Of a stretch of DNA of 64,000 nucleotides, positions 43,361 to 52,436 are shown in pieces. Positions within the stretch are counted from its first letter, which is position 1, and each line of letters opens with the position of its first letter. The DNA is from Tropicimonas sp033101155 (lineage in GTDB: Bacteria > Pseudomonadota > Alphaproteobacteria > Rhodobacterales > Rhodobacteraceae): positions 248,001-312,000 of the forward strand of contig NZ_JAWMPX010000001.1 in the NCBI RefSeq assembly GCF_033101155.1, in the 5' to 3' direction. The position numbers and the translations under genes are program-made. Below the pieces are notes generated by a model. That model was given only the letters and a program-made list of their open reading frames with translations. It ran no database searches and was not told the DNA's origin.

Positions 43361-43702
43361 ATGAGCAAGCGGGATGAACTGATCGCGAAATATGCCGACG
43401 ATCTGAAGAGCAAATGTGGGGTTGAGCCTGACATGGACCTTCTGACCAAGGTCACCATCGGCTGCGGCCCCTCGATCTACAATGCGGATGCCTCCACCGT
43501 GGCCTCGAGCCAGCCCGGCGAACTGGAGACCGTGAAAGCCAATTTCCTCATCAAGAAGCTTGGTCTTGCCGATGGTCCCGAGCTGGATGAAGCGATCGAG
43601 AAGGTCGTCGAGACCTATGGCAAATCCGAGCGCAACAAGTTCCGCGCCGTGATCTACTACATGCTCACCAAGCATTTCGGCAAGGAAGCCGTCTACGGCT
43701 GA
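43361..43702 (+). CDS. DUF2853 family protein
   Basis: The 113-residue protein begins MSKRDELIAKYADDLKSK and has an all-alpha pattern ending in YYMLTKHFGKEAVYG, typical of DUF2853. It is small, acidic and probably cytoplasmic; the family has no assigned function. The ATG at 43361 has GGAAGGG a few bases upstream. It is flanked by terminators at 43243-43272 and 43851-43885, so it is likely a single-gene transcript. Confidence 0.88.
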   Translation: MSKRDELIAKYADDLKSKCGVEPDMDLLTKVTIGCGPSIYNADASTVASSQPGELETVKANFLIKKLGLADGPELDEAIEKVVETYGKSERNKFRAVIYYMLTKHFGKEAVYG

Positions 43703-44000
43703 TCAGCCCGAAAGCGTCGAGTTTGCGAAAAATGCGCGATACTCGGTGTTTGCAAAGAATCGCCCCGTCGCGTATCCAATCTATGCGGGTCAAGGATGAC
43801 CCCGGTGATACTTTCCGACGCGTGTGGTGCAACTGAGGCACGTGGGGTAATGGAGGGTTCCGGGGGGGACCCTCCATTTTTATTTCAGGACATCGAAAGC
43901 GTGTGGGACCATGGGTCCTCGTGGTATTCCCAACAGGATTACCCGTTTGACTGGCAATCACAGGCGGCGAGCGTCGTCGTTGTCCTCGGTGTTGCGCCGA
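43703..44000. other. Intergenic region without a gene, possible small RNA
   Basis: These 298 bases hold no supported ORF. Apart from the strong hairpin terminator at 43851-43885, I see only scattered short repeats. Because about 150 bases separate the DUF2853 stop from that hairpin, a short transcript ending there (a 3'UTR or a separate small RNA) is possible. No known RNA family was recognised. Confidence 0.3.
43851..43885 (+). terminator. Strong hairpin terminator
   Basis: An eight-base-pair stem TGGAGGGT / ACCCTCCA (43851-43858 with 43869-43876) encloses a G-rich loop and is followed by TTTTTATTT. It is a good intrinsic terminator for a rightward transcript, probably that of DUF2853. Confidence 0.75.
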
Positions 44001-45500
44001 TCAGCGGCACCCGCCTTCCGCCCAGGTCTTCAGAACGCGCTTGAAACCGCCGCCATAGGGGTGCTGCTTGCTCAGCGCACGCGTGTTTTGTGCCGTGACA
44101 TAGCCCTCGCCGACCTCGCAAAGAACGTCTTGGCTCCACTCATGGCAAGTCGTGCATTGCCGCCCCGTCCAGACGGAGTCGGGCAGCCCTTCGATGGGTG
44201 GAAAGAGCGGCGACCCCTGGATCAGCGTTGCGATCGACTTGCCGGTGAGCACTTCATCGGCAAGCATGAGGGGCGTTTGCATCGTCAGCTCTTCGGGAGA
44301 GAGCGACGCGATCTCAGCCGGTTTTGCGCTGGCTTCGACGACGGTTTCCGGCGTCGGGCTCGTTGGCGCCTGCTCGGTTTCGGTCAGCGCTGCCAGCTCC
44401 ATCTGGGCCAGCTCGGCAAAGACGCCATCCGGGAAGGCATCGAGATAGGTCTGGAAATCGGACGGGTTTCCGGAGCTTTGCGCGATTTCGATCAGCTCGC
44501 GCTCGGAGGCTTCGGGCGCTTTCGGTTCGGCAACAGGAGCCGGGGCCGGAGCGGCCTGCGTTGTCCCGCCGGTATCTGGGCGAGTGCCGTCCAGCACCGA
44601 GCTGAGCAGCCCGCGCGCCTGTTCGAAATGTTCGGAATCGGGATAGGTGCGCAGGAAGAGCACAATCTGAACCGGGTCGCGCGAGGCCTTCAGAGATTCG
44701 AAGAACTGCTTTTCGGCGATCTCTTCGGGGCTGAGCTGTCGCTGTGGTGTGAACTGGAAATCGGAGGTCAGCGAGGAGGTCTCCCAAGGCGTCTGCCTGT
44801 TATTCGTCGCTGCAAGTACCGAGCCGCGCACATTCTTGAACATCTGTTCGATGGTCAGTCCGGGCGTCTGCATCTCGGTGACCATCGCTTGCGTGTAAGG
44901 GCTGTTGCTACCGGTGCCATCCAACGCAACGCTTCCCGGGGCCGTGGAATAGGCCATGAGCGTGCCGGTTGGCGCATTCATCTCGGCGAGACCGTTGTCG
45001 TTCATGTCCGGAATGTCGACGAAGGGATTGTTGCGGCAGGCGTCGAGGATGACGATATTCGTCCGGTTTGCCGCCGAGGACATCTGTCGCAGCACGGCGT
45101 CGGCGCGCAGCGCGACGAGGCTCAGATCGGCGGCATCGGTCAGCGCAACGTCCACCGGGAGGAGGAAGTTCGTTCCGAAGCTCTGCACCGCATGGCCGGC
45201 ATAGTAGAAGAGCCCGGTGCTTTCCTCCCCGCCCGAGCGAAGGTCGCGGCCAAACTGGGCAATGGACCGCATCAGTGTGACCTGGTCGGCATCCAGCAGC
45301 ATCGTGACGGTGAAGCCGCGATCCTCCAGCGCTTTGGCGACGAGCCGCGCATCGGCGGCCGGGTTGTCCAGAGGGGTGACGCTGGCATAGCTTTCGTTGC
45401 CGACGACCAGGGCGAAACGCGGCTCGGCCTGCGCTGGCAGGATCGCGCCGGCCAGGAAGACGAGGGTCAGGACGATGCGGGTCAGGAAGGGAGCGGGCAT
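44001..45500 (-). CDS. Exported caspase-like (C14) peptidase with C-terminal CxxCH motif
   Basis: The 499-residue protein has a signal peptide (IVLTLVFLAGAILPAQA), then a caspase-fold domain (about 25-260) starting FALVVGNESY. The catalytic histidine is in YYAGHAVQ and the catalytic cysteine in LDACRNNPF. The middle is repeat-like with helical segments of the type SGNPSDFQTYLDAFPDGVFAELAQMEL. The C-terminal region carries CTTCH at 449-453, a c-type-heme or metal motif, plus two more cysteines. It is four bases downstream of a YceI-OmpA gene, so both may act in the periplasm. Confidence 0.85.
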   Translation of the reverse strand: MPAPFLTRIVLTLVFLAGAILPAQAEPRFALVVGNESYASVTPLDNPAADARLVAKALEDRGFTVTMLLDADQVTLMRSIAQFGRDLRSGGEESTGLFYYAGHAVQSFGTNFLLPVDVALTDAADLSLVALRADAVLRQMSSAANRTNIVILDACRNNPFVDIPDMNDNGLAEMNAPTGTLMAYSTAPGSVALDGTGSNSPYTQAMVTEMQTPGLTIEQMFKNVRGSVLAATNNRQTPWETSSLTSDFQFTPQRQLSPEEIAEKQFFESLKASRDPVQIVLFLRTYPDSEHFEQARGLLSSVLDGTRPDTGGTTQAAPAPAPVAEPKAPEASERELIEIAQSSGNPSDFQTYLDAFPDGVFAELAQMELAALTETEQAPTSPTPETVVEASAKPAEIASLSPEELTMQTPLMLADEVLTGKSIATLIQGSPLFPPIEGLPDSVWTGRQCTTCHEWSQDVLCEVGEGYVTAQNTRALSKQHPYGGGFKRVLKTWAEGGCR

Positions 45501-45503
45501 GGC

Positions 45504-46565
45504 CTATTCCCCGACGATCACGAAGGCGATGCGCCGATTGCGCCAGCGCCCGCGATCCGTGTCGTTTTCGGCGATGGGCTGGCTCTCGCCATAGCCTTTC
45601 GTCTGGAATCGCGCCGCGTCTATCCCTTCTTCGGTGAGATAGCGCGCCACGGCATTGGCCCGCTGCTCCGAGAGCCGCTGGTTCGTCGCTTCCGAGCCGA
45701 CGCTGTCGGTATGACCGCCCACCTCGATCACCATGTCCGGGCAACGCCCGATGATCTCGACAAGGGAGCTCAGAACCGGTTCGCTTTCGGGCCGCAACCG
45801 AGTTGAGCCGGAGCTGAAGGAAACCTCGTTGGCTTCCGAGAGCGCCTCCAGCCGGTTGCGGCACTCATCCAGAGCCAGGGAGCCGCTGCTTTCCAGGGCC
45901 CGGCTCGCGGCCGGCGCGGCCGATGTCGTGTCGGCCATTGCGATTTCCTCCGCGCCGCCTTCGGTGTTGCGCTGGAACATGAAGTCGAAGGAGACCGTGG
46001 CGGAGGGCACGATGGGCGCCTCGGCCGCTTCCTCAAGTTTCTTGAGACCGTCCGAGAGGTTGAAATCCGCCACCGCGATGGAGATCGGTGACGCGGTGGA
46101 GACGAAGACCTGATCTTCGCTCATCATCGTGACCACGACATCGGTCGTCAGTTCTTTTTGCGCGCCATGCAGGTCCAGTGTGAAGTCCAGCGGCAGCGTC
46201 ATTCGGCGCCGCTGCGGCAGGTCGGCCAACAACGCGGGGTCGAGCTGTGTGGTGATCGTGGCGCGGGGATGCAGGAACGTCTCGAAGAAGATGAAACGCA
46301 TGCGCACATTGCGCAGGTCGATCTTGGTGTCGATGCTCTCGAGATGGACAGTGATCGTTGCCTGCCCACTCTCGTCGATCTCGCCGTCAAACGACGCGAA
46401 GGAGCTTGTCTCGACGACCGTGTTCTTCTTGATCGACTGGAAGGTGAGCGCGGATGCGGCGGGATCCAGCGTCCAGCCTTCGTCGAATGGTGCATCAGCC
46501 AGAGCTGCGCCGGATAGAAAAAGGCCGGCCAGCCAAGCGGCTGGCGCGATGGTAAAATGTTTCAT
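45504..46565 (-). CDS. YceI-like domain fused to OmpA-family peptidoglycan-binding domain
   Basis: The 353-residue exported protein has a signal peptide (WLAGLFLSGAALA). A YceI/lipocalin-like beta-barrel domain follows (about residues 25-200; WTLDPAASALTFQSIKKN, then PLDFTLDLHGAQKELTTDVVV), and then a C-terminal OmpA domain (about 235-353; VEVGGHTDSVGSEATNQRLSEQRANAVARYL). YceI domains bind isoprenoid-type lipids in known members. OmpA domains hold the meso-diaminopimelate of peptidoglycan. It precedes the caspase-like gene in a likely two-gene operon. Confidence 0.87.
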   Translation of the reverse strand: MKHFTIAPAAWLAGLFLSGAALADAPFDEGWTLDPAASALTFQSIKKNTVVETSSFASFDGEIDESGQATITVHLESIDTKIDLRNVRMRFIFFETFLHPRATITTQLDPALLADLPQRRRMTLPLDFTLDLHGAQKELTTDVVVTMMSEDQVFVSTASPISIAVADFNLSDGLKKLEEAAEAPIVPSATVSFDFMFQRNTEGGAEEIAMADTTSAAPAASRALESSGSLALDECRNRLEALSEANEVSFSSGSTRLRPESEPVLSSLVEIIGRCPDMVIEVGGHTDSVGSEATNQRLSEQRANAVARYLTEEGIDAARFQTKGYGESQPIAENDTDRGRWRNRRIAFVIVGE

Positions 46566-46758
46566 CTATGTCCTCCGCGCCAAAAGGGCGCTTCCTGTCG
46601 CGTTCAAGCAAGCCTAACGGATCGACCGGGGAACACAAAATAATTCGGCGTGAGGATGAATCGAGGTGGATAACTGTTGCAGGCACGGAAAAATACGCAA
46701 CGAGGTCCGGAAATTGGTGAGGTCTTGGCATCGCCAAAGTGACCGGCGCCACCGCAGG

Positions 46759-47004
46759 TCAGTCGCGGGGCAGGAAGGCCACGATCTTCTCGACGCTGTC
46801 GAAATTCTCCAGCACCACGTCTGACTGCGCGATGGAGGCGCCCGAGATCTCCTCGAGGAATTCGATCAGCCCGGCCATGGCGAAACTGTCGATGAGACCG
46901 TCGGAAAAGAGCGGCGTGGTGGCATCCAGAACGATCTCGTCGTCATCGATCTCGTCGCGCAGAAATTCCAGTATCTTTCCAGCAAGCTGCCCGGTATCGG
47001 CCAT
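46759..47004 (-). CDS. Acyl carrier protein-like (peptidyl carrier) protein
   Basis: The 81-residue acidic protein has the four-helix ACP pattern and the phosphopantetheine site Ser40 in DGLIDSFAM. The sequence is not the housekeeping AcpP (no DSLD), so it is a dedicated carrier. It diverges from the PLP decarboxylase and AMP ligase across a very short gap (46-82 bases), which argues that the three work together on one substrate. Confidence 0.85.
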   Translation of the reverse strand: MADTGQLAGKILEFLRDEIDDDEIVLDATTPLFSDGLIDSFAMAGLIEFLEEISGASIAQSDVVLENFDSVEKIVAFLPRD

Positions 47005-47049
47005 TCTCAATTCCTTCTTGTCGGAGCGTCGCGGCGCCTTGTAGGTTAT

Positions 47050-48354
47050 GTGCAGTGCTTTTTTTCGCCGGTCAATGGATCCAAATTGCAAACGCGCGAC
47101 CCCCTGTCTCTCCTCGAGAGCATCTTCGAGAAGGCCTCTGATCTTCCAACCCCCTGCTACATCTATGATGGGCCCGCTCTGGAACAGAGGCTGGCTGAGC
47201 TGAACAGGCTTTTCGGCGATGTTTTCACACTGAGTTTCGCCATCAAGTCGAACCCGAATCCGGAGATCGTCCGCCAGATCGCCGCTGCGACCGGCCATCT
47301 GGACGCGTCTTCCTTCTTTGAAGTGGTGCGCGCGCTCGAAGCGGGCTGTCCGGCGCAGCGGATCAGCTATTCCGGTCCCGGAAAGCGGGCAAGCGAGTTG
47401 GAGCGGTTTGTCGGTTGCGGCGCCGAGCTGGTGGTCGAAGCGCTGGACGAGATCGACATGGCGGCGCGGATCGCCGAGACGAAAGGGGTGGTGCAGAAGG
47501 TCCTGCTGCGGATCAATCCTGACAGCATTCCCAAGGGGTTCGGTGCCAAGATGTCGAAAAACCCGAGCCAGTTCGGCATTGACGAAGGCCAGATGGCGGC
47601 GGCGATTGACCATATCCAGGCCCGGCCCGGGCTCGATCTGACGGGCTTCCATATCTATGCCGGGTCGAATTGTCTCGATGCGAGCGCGATTGTCGAGAAT
47701 ATCGCCAACATGACACGCATCTTCGGCGAAGCCGCTACATTGGCCGGGGCGCCGGCGCGCAAGCTGATCTTCGGGGCCGGCTTCGGGCTGCCCTATCACG
47801 ATGGGCAAGAGGCGCTGGATGTCGTGGCCGTGCGCGACGGGATCGTGGCGTCTCTGGCGCAAATCGCCGCCAACCCGCTTCTGGCCGGTGCGGAGCGGGC
47901 GCTGGAGCTGGGGCGTTGGCTGGTTGGGCCGGTGGGTGCGCTGGTCACGACCTGCCTGAGCTGCAAGGAGAGCCGGGGTGTGCAGGTTGCCGTCTGCGAC
48001 GCCGGCTTCAATGCCCATCTCGCGGCCTGTGGCATGATGGGCTCGGTCTTCCAGAAGAACTGGCCGATCCACCGGCTTGGGGCCGAGCGCGGCGGCACGG
48101 CGGACTATCTTCTGGCCGGCCCGCTCTGCACCTCCATCGACACGTTGGCGCGTCGGATCACCCTGCCGACGCTGGCACCGGGCGACCGGATTGCCGTTCT
48201 GATGTCCGGCGCCTATGGCCTGACCGCCAGCCCCTCCGGTTTTATCAGCCACCCGCAGGCCGGGGAGTATCTCTGGACCGGCGACTCCCTGCGGGACATT
48301 TCCTCGGCGCGTGCTGCGCCCCATGATGCGGAGCTGCCGCGATCCGATGGCTGA
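47050..48354 (+). CDS. PLP-dependent decarboxylase (alanine-racemase/LysA fold)
   Basis: The protein is up to 434 residues. It has the fold type III signature: the PLP lysine in LSFAIKSNPNPEIVRQI, HIYAGSNCLDASAIVENI, the phosphate-binding FGAGFGLPY and the C-terminal-domain motif DYLLAGPLCTSIDTLA, whose cysteine fits LysA/ODC-type enzymes. It resembles the decarboxylases that accompany carrier-protein/AMP-ligase sets, including the exosortase-A-associated family. No ATG precedes the conserved region: GTG at 47050 or TTG at 47086 may be the start. It overlaps the AMP ligase by eight bases. Confidence 0.82.
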   Translation: MQCFFSPVNGSKLQTRDPLSLLESIFEKASDLPTPCYIYDGPALEQRLAELNRLFGDVFTLSFAIKSNPNPEIVRQIAAATGHLDASSFFEVVRALEAGCPAQRISYSGPGKRASELERFVGCGAELVVEALDEIDMAARIAETKGVVQKVLLRINPDSIPKGFGAKMSKNPSQFGIDEGQMAAAIDHIQARPGLDLTGFHIYAGSNCLDASAIVENIANMTRIFGEAATLAGAPARKLIFGAGFGLPYHDGQEALDVVAVRDGIVASLAQIAANPLLAGAERALELGRWLVGPVGALVTTCLSCKESRGVQVAVCDAGFNAHLAACGMMGSVFQKNWPIHRLGAERGGTADYLLAGPLCTSIDTLARRITLPTLAPGDRIAVLMSGAYGLTASPSGFISHPQAGEYLWTGDSLRDISSARAAPHDAELPRSDG

Positions 48355-49819
48355 TCCGATGACAGACACCCCGCTTGCGGCCTTTCTCGAGATCGCCGCC
48401 ACATACCCTGACCGCGATGCGTTGGTTCATGCTGGCCGCCGCGAGAGCTTCGACAAGCTTTCCCGTCGAGCCGCCGCGTTGGCGCGGATGTTTTCCGCCG
48501 ATGGCGTCGAACGGGGCCGGCATGTGCTGATTCCGGCCAGCAATGGCATCGCCACCGCCGCCGCGATCCCCGCGATCTGGTCGCTGGGCGCGATCCCGGC
48601 CTTCCTGTCGCCCAACACGCGCGAAGAGCGACGCATCGCGGTCGAGGCGCTGTTCGATCCTGCGGTGATTCTGAGCAACGACTATCTCGCCACGGGGCCC
48701 GAGCCGGGCGAGACGTCGCTGGAGCGGGGCGTGGGGCGCGTGCCGGAAGAGATCGGGTCGATCATGTTCACCTCTGGCTCGTCCGGTCTGCCCAAGGGCG
48801 TGCAGCAGAAAGCCACAACCCTGCTTGATGGTGCCCGCCGCGTTGCCGCCTACCAGGGATATGCCGAGGAGGAGCGCATCCTCTGCCCCGTCCCCTGGTC
48901 GCATGACTACGGATGGGGACAGCTCCTGAGCTGCCTGACGTTGGGCAAGACGCTGATATTGCCGGAGAACGCCTCCATGGCGGCGGCCTGCGAAGCTATT
49001 GGGGCGGAGCGCCCGAGCCTGATCGCCGGCGTGCCCTCCTTCTTCGCGGGCATGTTGTTCGGTGTCTCCGATATTGGTCGGACCGAGATAGGTTCCGTCC
49101 GTCGGCTGACCTCGACCGGTTCGCGCTTCTCCGTCGATCTGCTCGATGCGGTGCGCGAGACCTTCCCCAAGGCGCAGGCCTTCCTCAATTATGGCCTGAC
49201 CGAGACCTTCCGAACCGCCTGCCTGACGCCTGAGCTTCAGGCCGAGACGACGGAGGGCATCGGGCGAGCCATTCCCGGCATTCGCGTCGCCGCCTTCAGC
49301 GCGGAGGGAGAATTGCTGCCGGTGGAGGAAGAGGGTGAACTGGCTCATTTCGGCCCTGGGACCTTCCATTCCTATCTTGCCAATCCGGAGCGCAGCGCCG
49401 CCGTGCGCCGCAGGCTCGGGCCGAACCCGCTCGGCCTGCCCGAAGAAACGCTCGGCGTTGCCACGGGTGATCTCGGCGCGGTGGATGGCGCAGGGCGAAT
49501 TCACCTGACTGGACGCATGGACCGGCAGATCAAATCGCTCGATGTCGGCGTCAATCTCGATGAGGTCGAGGCGGCGCTGCATGGTTCCGGGCTGCTCGAT
49601 AGCGTGGCCGTGATTTCTCGGCCCCATCGCCTTCTTGGGAACAAGATTGTTGCCTATTGTGTGCCAAAACCCGGAACGGAGACGCGCACCGTCAAGCGTT
49701 TCGCCAAGCGTGAGATGTCGAAATACCTGCAACCGCGGGATTTCGTCTTCGCCGAGGCGTTGCCGCTGACCGCCGCAGGCAAGATCGATTATCCGGCACT
49801 GAGCAGGCCGGACCGGTAG
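48347..49819 (+). CDS. AMP-forming acyl/amino-acid ligase (ANL superfamily)
   Basis: The 490-residue enzyme adenylates a carboxylate and transfers it to a phosphopantetheine thiol. The P-loop-like motif is IMFTSGSSGLPKGVQQK, the YGLTE region reads LNYGLTETFRT, the ATG of the A8 hinge is TGRMDRQIKSLDVGVNLDEVE, and the catalytic lysine is near the end in PLTAAGKIDYP. The carrier is probably the ACP at 46759-47004. The ATG at 48347 overlaps the decarboxylase stop, and a second ATG four codons later is also possible. Substrate unknown. Confidence 0.88.
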   Translation: MADPMTDTPLAAFLEIAATYPDRDALVHAGRRESFDKLSRRAAALARMFSADGVERGRHVLIPASNGIATAAAIPAIWSLGAIPAFLSPNTREERRIAVEALFDPAVILSNDYLATGPEPGETSLERGVGRVPEEIGSIMFTSGSSGLPKGVQQKATTLLDGARRVAAYQGYAEEERILCPVPWSHDYGWGQLLSCLTLGKTLILPENASMAAACEAIGAERPSLIAGVPSFFAGMLFGVSDIGRTEIGSVRRLTSTGSRFSVDLLDAVRETFPKAQAFLNYGLTETFRTACLTPELQAETTEGIGRAIPGIRVAAFSAEGELLPVEEEGELAHFGPGTFHSYLANPERSAAVRRRLGPNPLGLPEETLGVATGDLGAVDGAGRIHLTGRMDRQIKSLDVGVNLDEVEAALHGSGLLDSVAVISRPHRLLGNKIVAYCVPKPGTETRTVKRFAKREMSKYLQPRDFVFAEALPLTAAGKIDYPALSRPDR

Positions 49820-49844
49820 AACCCGCCCGGAAGAGGAGGATCGC

Positions 49845-51572
49845 ATGCAGATTTTCGATGCTGACACGGTCAAGCGCATCACCGGCAAGAACAAGCTCCG
49901 GCAGTACCCGTCGCCCAAAAAAGGGCGCGCGCGCATGCTCCCCTTCGCGCAGCCGCGCATGCAGCCGGATCTGCGCGCCACCCCCGGCGCGAGTTTCTTC
50001 GTCGGTGGCTCCTGTTTCGCGCGCAATATCGAAAGCGCGCTGAATTTCGCCGATCAGCCCGTGCTGTCGAGTTCGGAACAGACGCCCATGCCCTCCCCGC
50101 CCGCGGAGGTGCCGAAATGGTTCAACAAGTTCAACACGGACACGCTCCTGAACGAGATCCGCTGGGCGGTGCAGCCAGAGTGGGAATGCGGTGTGCCGAC
50201 GCTGGTCGAATATGAGGGCGAGTGGAGCGATCTTCAGATCGGATGGTCCTTCGCCCATGGGCGCGAGGAGGCCGAGTTCCTGCGCCGTGCCTATGCCCGC
50301 GCCTATGGTGGCGCAGCCACGGCCGATATCGTCATCATCACGCTGGGCTCGGTCGAATGCTGGTTCGACAACCTGCACGGGATTTATCTCAACGGTATGG
50401 TGCCGGGTCGTGTTGCCGAGCGTATGCCGGGACGATTCGAGTTCCACTGCTTCGATTTCGCGGATGCCTATGCGGCCATGGGGCGGGTCCGCGACCATGT
50501 CATGTCCCGGCCCGGCACCCCGCCGCAACTGATCTTCGCTGTCTCCGCCGTCGCCCAACCCGCCTCCTATATGGCGCAGGACGCGCTGGTCTCTAACATG
50601 GCAAGCCAAGCGATCCAGCGCGCTGCGGCGGAGCAATTCGTGCGCGATCACCCGGATTGCCTCTACTTTCCGGCCTATGAATACGTGACGCTGAGCGATC
50701 GCCGCTACAGCTATCACGAGAACACGTTCAACCATGTCCAGCAGCCGGTGATGGACCGGGCCGTGGCCAATTTGCTGGAAGCGATCATGGGGCCGAACGA
50801 AGCGGCGAGCGTCATCGCGACCCGCGGTCTGATGGCGGATTTTGCGACCGCGGACATGCCGGAGAAAGGTCTTGAGGCGCTGGAGAAACATGACGCCACC
50901 TGGGGCGACAGCACGGCGCTGGATTTTTTCCGAGCACAGGTCTTCTACAAGGCGGACCGCCGCGAGGCCGCGATGTCGTATTACATGCGCGCGGCGCGGT
51001 CGGAGCGGATGGGACAGTGGTCGGTCTGGCAGACGGTTGTGAGCAAGGCACTGTTGTGCAATCGAAAATCGGAGGCCGACGAGATCGTCGCATTGGCCGA
51101 GCAGCGAGGCAACGACCCGGAACGGCTGGAGCAGCTCAAGCTGCGCTACGAGGCCGGACTGTCCAGGGTTTCTCCGCAAGTTGCCGCCGATCCGATTCCG
51201 GCAAATGCACCGTTTGATGGGGAGGTCCCGGCTGCCGAAACGCCTGCTCCTGTCGTGGAGACGGTCATGCCCCTCGCGCGCCAGAGTGTGCCGAAGGACG
51301 AGATCGAGTTGCTGCACGATCGGTTCCGGGAAATGCTCGGTGCGGATCCACAAGGGCTGGTGGACGAGCTGGGGCCAATGCTGGAGGAGAAGGATCTTGA
51401 CGACCGTTTCGCCTGGCTCTTCGCGCGGGCGCTGGGCAAGGTCGATGTTCCGCGGGCAATCGAGTATCTTCGACAGCTCTGCGCCACCGATTTCAAATAT
51501 AAGACCTCGGCGACCAACACGCTCAACAACCTGATAGCACAGCAGGAGCGTCTGGGCCGGCCGGTGACCTGA
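49845..51572 (+). CDS. GSCFA-domain protein
   Basis: The 575-residue protein carries the name-giving motif in FFVGGSCFARNIESAL near residue 45. An SGNH-hydrolase-like GSCFA domain (to about 320) follows with GSVECWFD and PAYEYVT blocks. A helical C-terminal half has tetratricopeptide-like pieces (EAAMSYYMRAARSERMG). GSCFA proteins are predicted acyl or sugar O-acyl transferases or esterases. A strong AGGAGG lies a few bases upstream of the ATG. It follows the ligase by 25 bases, suggesting a common pathway. Confidence 0.87.
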   Translation: MQIFDADTVKRITGKNKLRQYPSPKKGRARMLPFAQPRMQPDLRATPGASFFVGGSCFARNIESALNFADQPVLSSSEQTPMPSPPAEVPKWFNKFNTDTLLNEIRWAVQPEWECGVPTLVEYEGEWSDLQIGWSFAHGREEAEFLRRAYARAYGGAATADIVIITLGSVECWFDNLHGIYLNGMVPGRVAERMPGRFEFHCFDFADAYAAMGRVRDHVMSRPGTPPQLIFAVSAVAQPASYMAQDALVSNMASQAIQRAAAEQFVRDHPDCLYFPAYEYVTLSDRRYSYHENTFNHVQQPVMDRAVANLLEAIMGPNEAASVIATRGLMADFATADMPEKGLEALEKHDATWGDSTALDFFRAQVFYKADRREAAMSYYMRAARSERMGQWSVWQTVVSKALLCNRKSEADEIVALAEQRGNDPERLEQLKLRYEAGLSRVSPQVAADPIPANAPFDGEVPAAETPAPVVETVMPLARQSVPKDEIELLHDRFREMLGADPQGLVDELGPMLEEKDLDDRFAWLFARALGKVDVPRAIEYLRQLCATDFKYKTSATNTLNNLIAQQERLGRPVT

Positions 51573-51575
51573 GCC

Positions 51576-52436
51576 ATGGAACTGGTCTTTCCGACAGCCG
51601 AACCCACCCCGGACAGGGCAGCGCTGGCGGCAATGCCCCCGAAAGCGGCGCTTCAGGCGGTTCTCGGGGGCGAGTTGCGACAGGCGGGGCAGAGGCGGGC
51701 GGCGTTTTCCGTGTCGCCGAAGGGACGCGCGATCCGGGCAGAGATCTCCAACGGCCAAATCGAGGATACGGATCTGGCGAAATGGATCGAGACGGCTTTT
51801 CGCATCTCGGATGCCGAAGCGCTTCTGTTGCCCGGGTTCGATACCCCCCTGACCCGCGCGGATTGGCTGCGCGAAACCGAGCTCAGGATCAAAACGCCAC
51901 GCACTGTCCTGCGGCCCTTCGATGAGAGCGATAGCCAAGCATTTCGGGAGATCGCGGGGGATCTGGAAGTCGCCCGTATGATGATCAATATCGCGCATCC
52001 TCTCTCGGAGAAGGCGGCCGCGAAATGGATCCGGCAGCGGCGCTATCGCGGTCGACCCGGTTTCTTCCTCGCCATCGAGGTCGAGGGGCAGCTTGCCGGA
52101 TCGATCGGCTTTGGCGCGCTGAACAACTCGCTGGCCTATTTCCTTGCGCGGTCGCATTGGGGCAGGGGGCTCGCGGGCGAGATCGTTCCCGGTTTTGTCG
52201 CCGACGTGATCCCGCGCTTTGCACTGCCCGCGATGTTTGCCGGGGTCTTCACCGACAACCCGGCTTCCCTGCGCATTCTGGAGAAGACCGGCTTCCGGGA
52301 GACCACGCGGACAGATTTCCGGTCGCCTGCCCGCACGGAAGCGCAGCAAATCATCGAGATGGCGCTGACGCCGGAGACTGCGCCGGATCGTTTCGCGCCG
52401 ATTCGGCTTTCGAACGGCGCCCGTAGCCCGCGGTGA
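51576..52436 (+). CDS. GNAT-family N-acetyltransferase
   Basis: The 286-residue protein has an N-terminal region of unknown type (about 1-110) and a C-terminal GNAT acetyltransferase domain (TVLRPFDESDSQAFREIAGDLEVARMM, the beta-bulge EVEGQLAGSIGFGAL, the HWGRGLAGEIVPGFV acetyl-CoA-binding loop, VFTDNPASLRILEKTGF). It probably acetylates an amine or hydroxyl, perhaps the product of the adjacent ACP-ligase set. It starts three bases after the GSCFA gene and abuts pyrC in convergent orientation. Confidence 0.88.
   Translation: MELVFPTAEPTPDRAALAAMPPKAALQAVLGGELRQAGQRRAAFSVSPKGRAIRAEISNGQIEDTDLAKWIETAFRISDAEALLLPGFDTPLTRADWLRETELRIKTPRTVLRPFDESDSQAFREIAGDLEVARMMINIAHPLSEKAAAKWIRQRRYRGRPGFFLAIEVEGQLAGSIGFGALNNSLAYFLARSHWGRGLAGEIVPGFVADVIPRFALPAMFAGVFTDNPASLRILEKTGFRETTRTDFRSPARTEAQQIIEMALTPETAPDRFAPIRLSNGARSPR

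Noticed and set aside
43911..45806. 631-codon plus-strand frame
   Set aside because: It is antisense to the caspase-like and OmpA genes; no domain.
46759..48402. 547-codon minus-strand frame that includes the ACP
   Set aside because: Only the last 81 codons form the ACP with its own ATG; the upstream part is antisense to the decarboxylase.
49692..52349. 885-codon minus-strand frame
   Set aside because: It is antisense to the GSCFA and GNAT genes, which have clear motifs and ribosome-binding sites.
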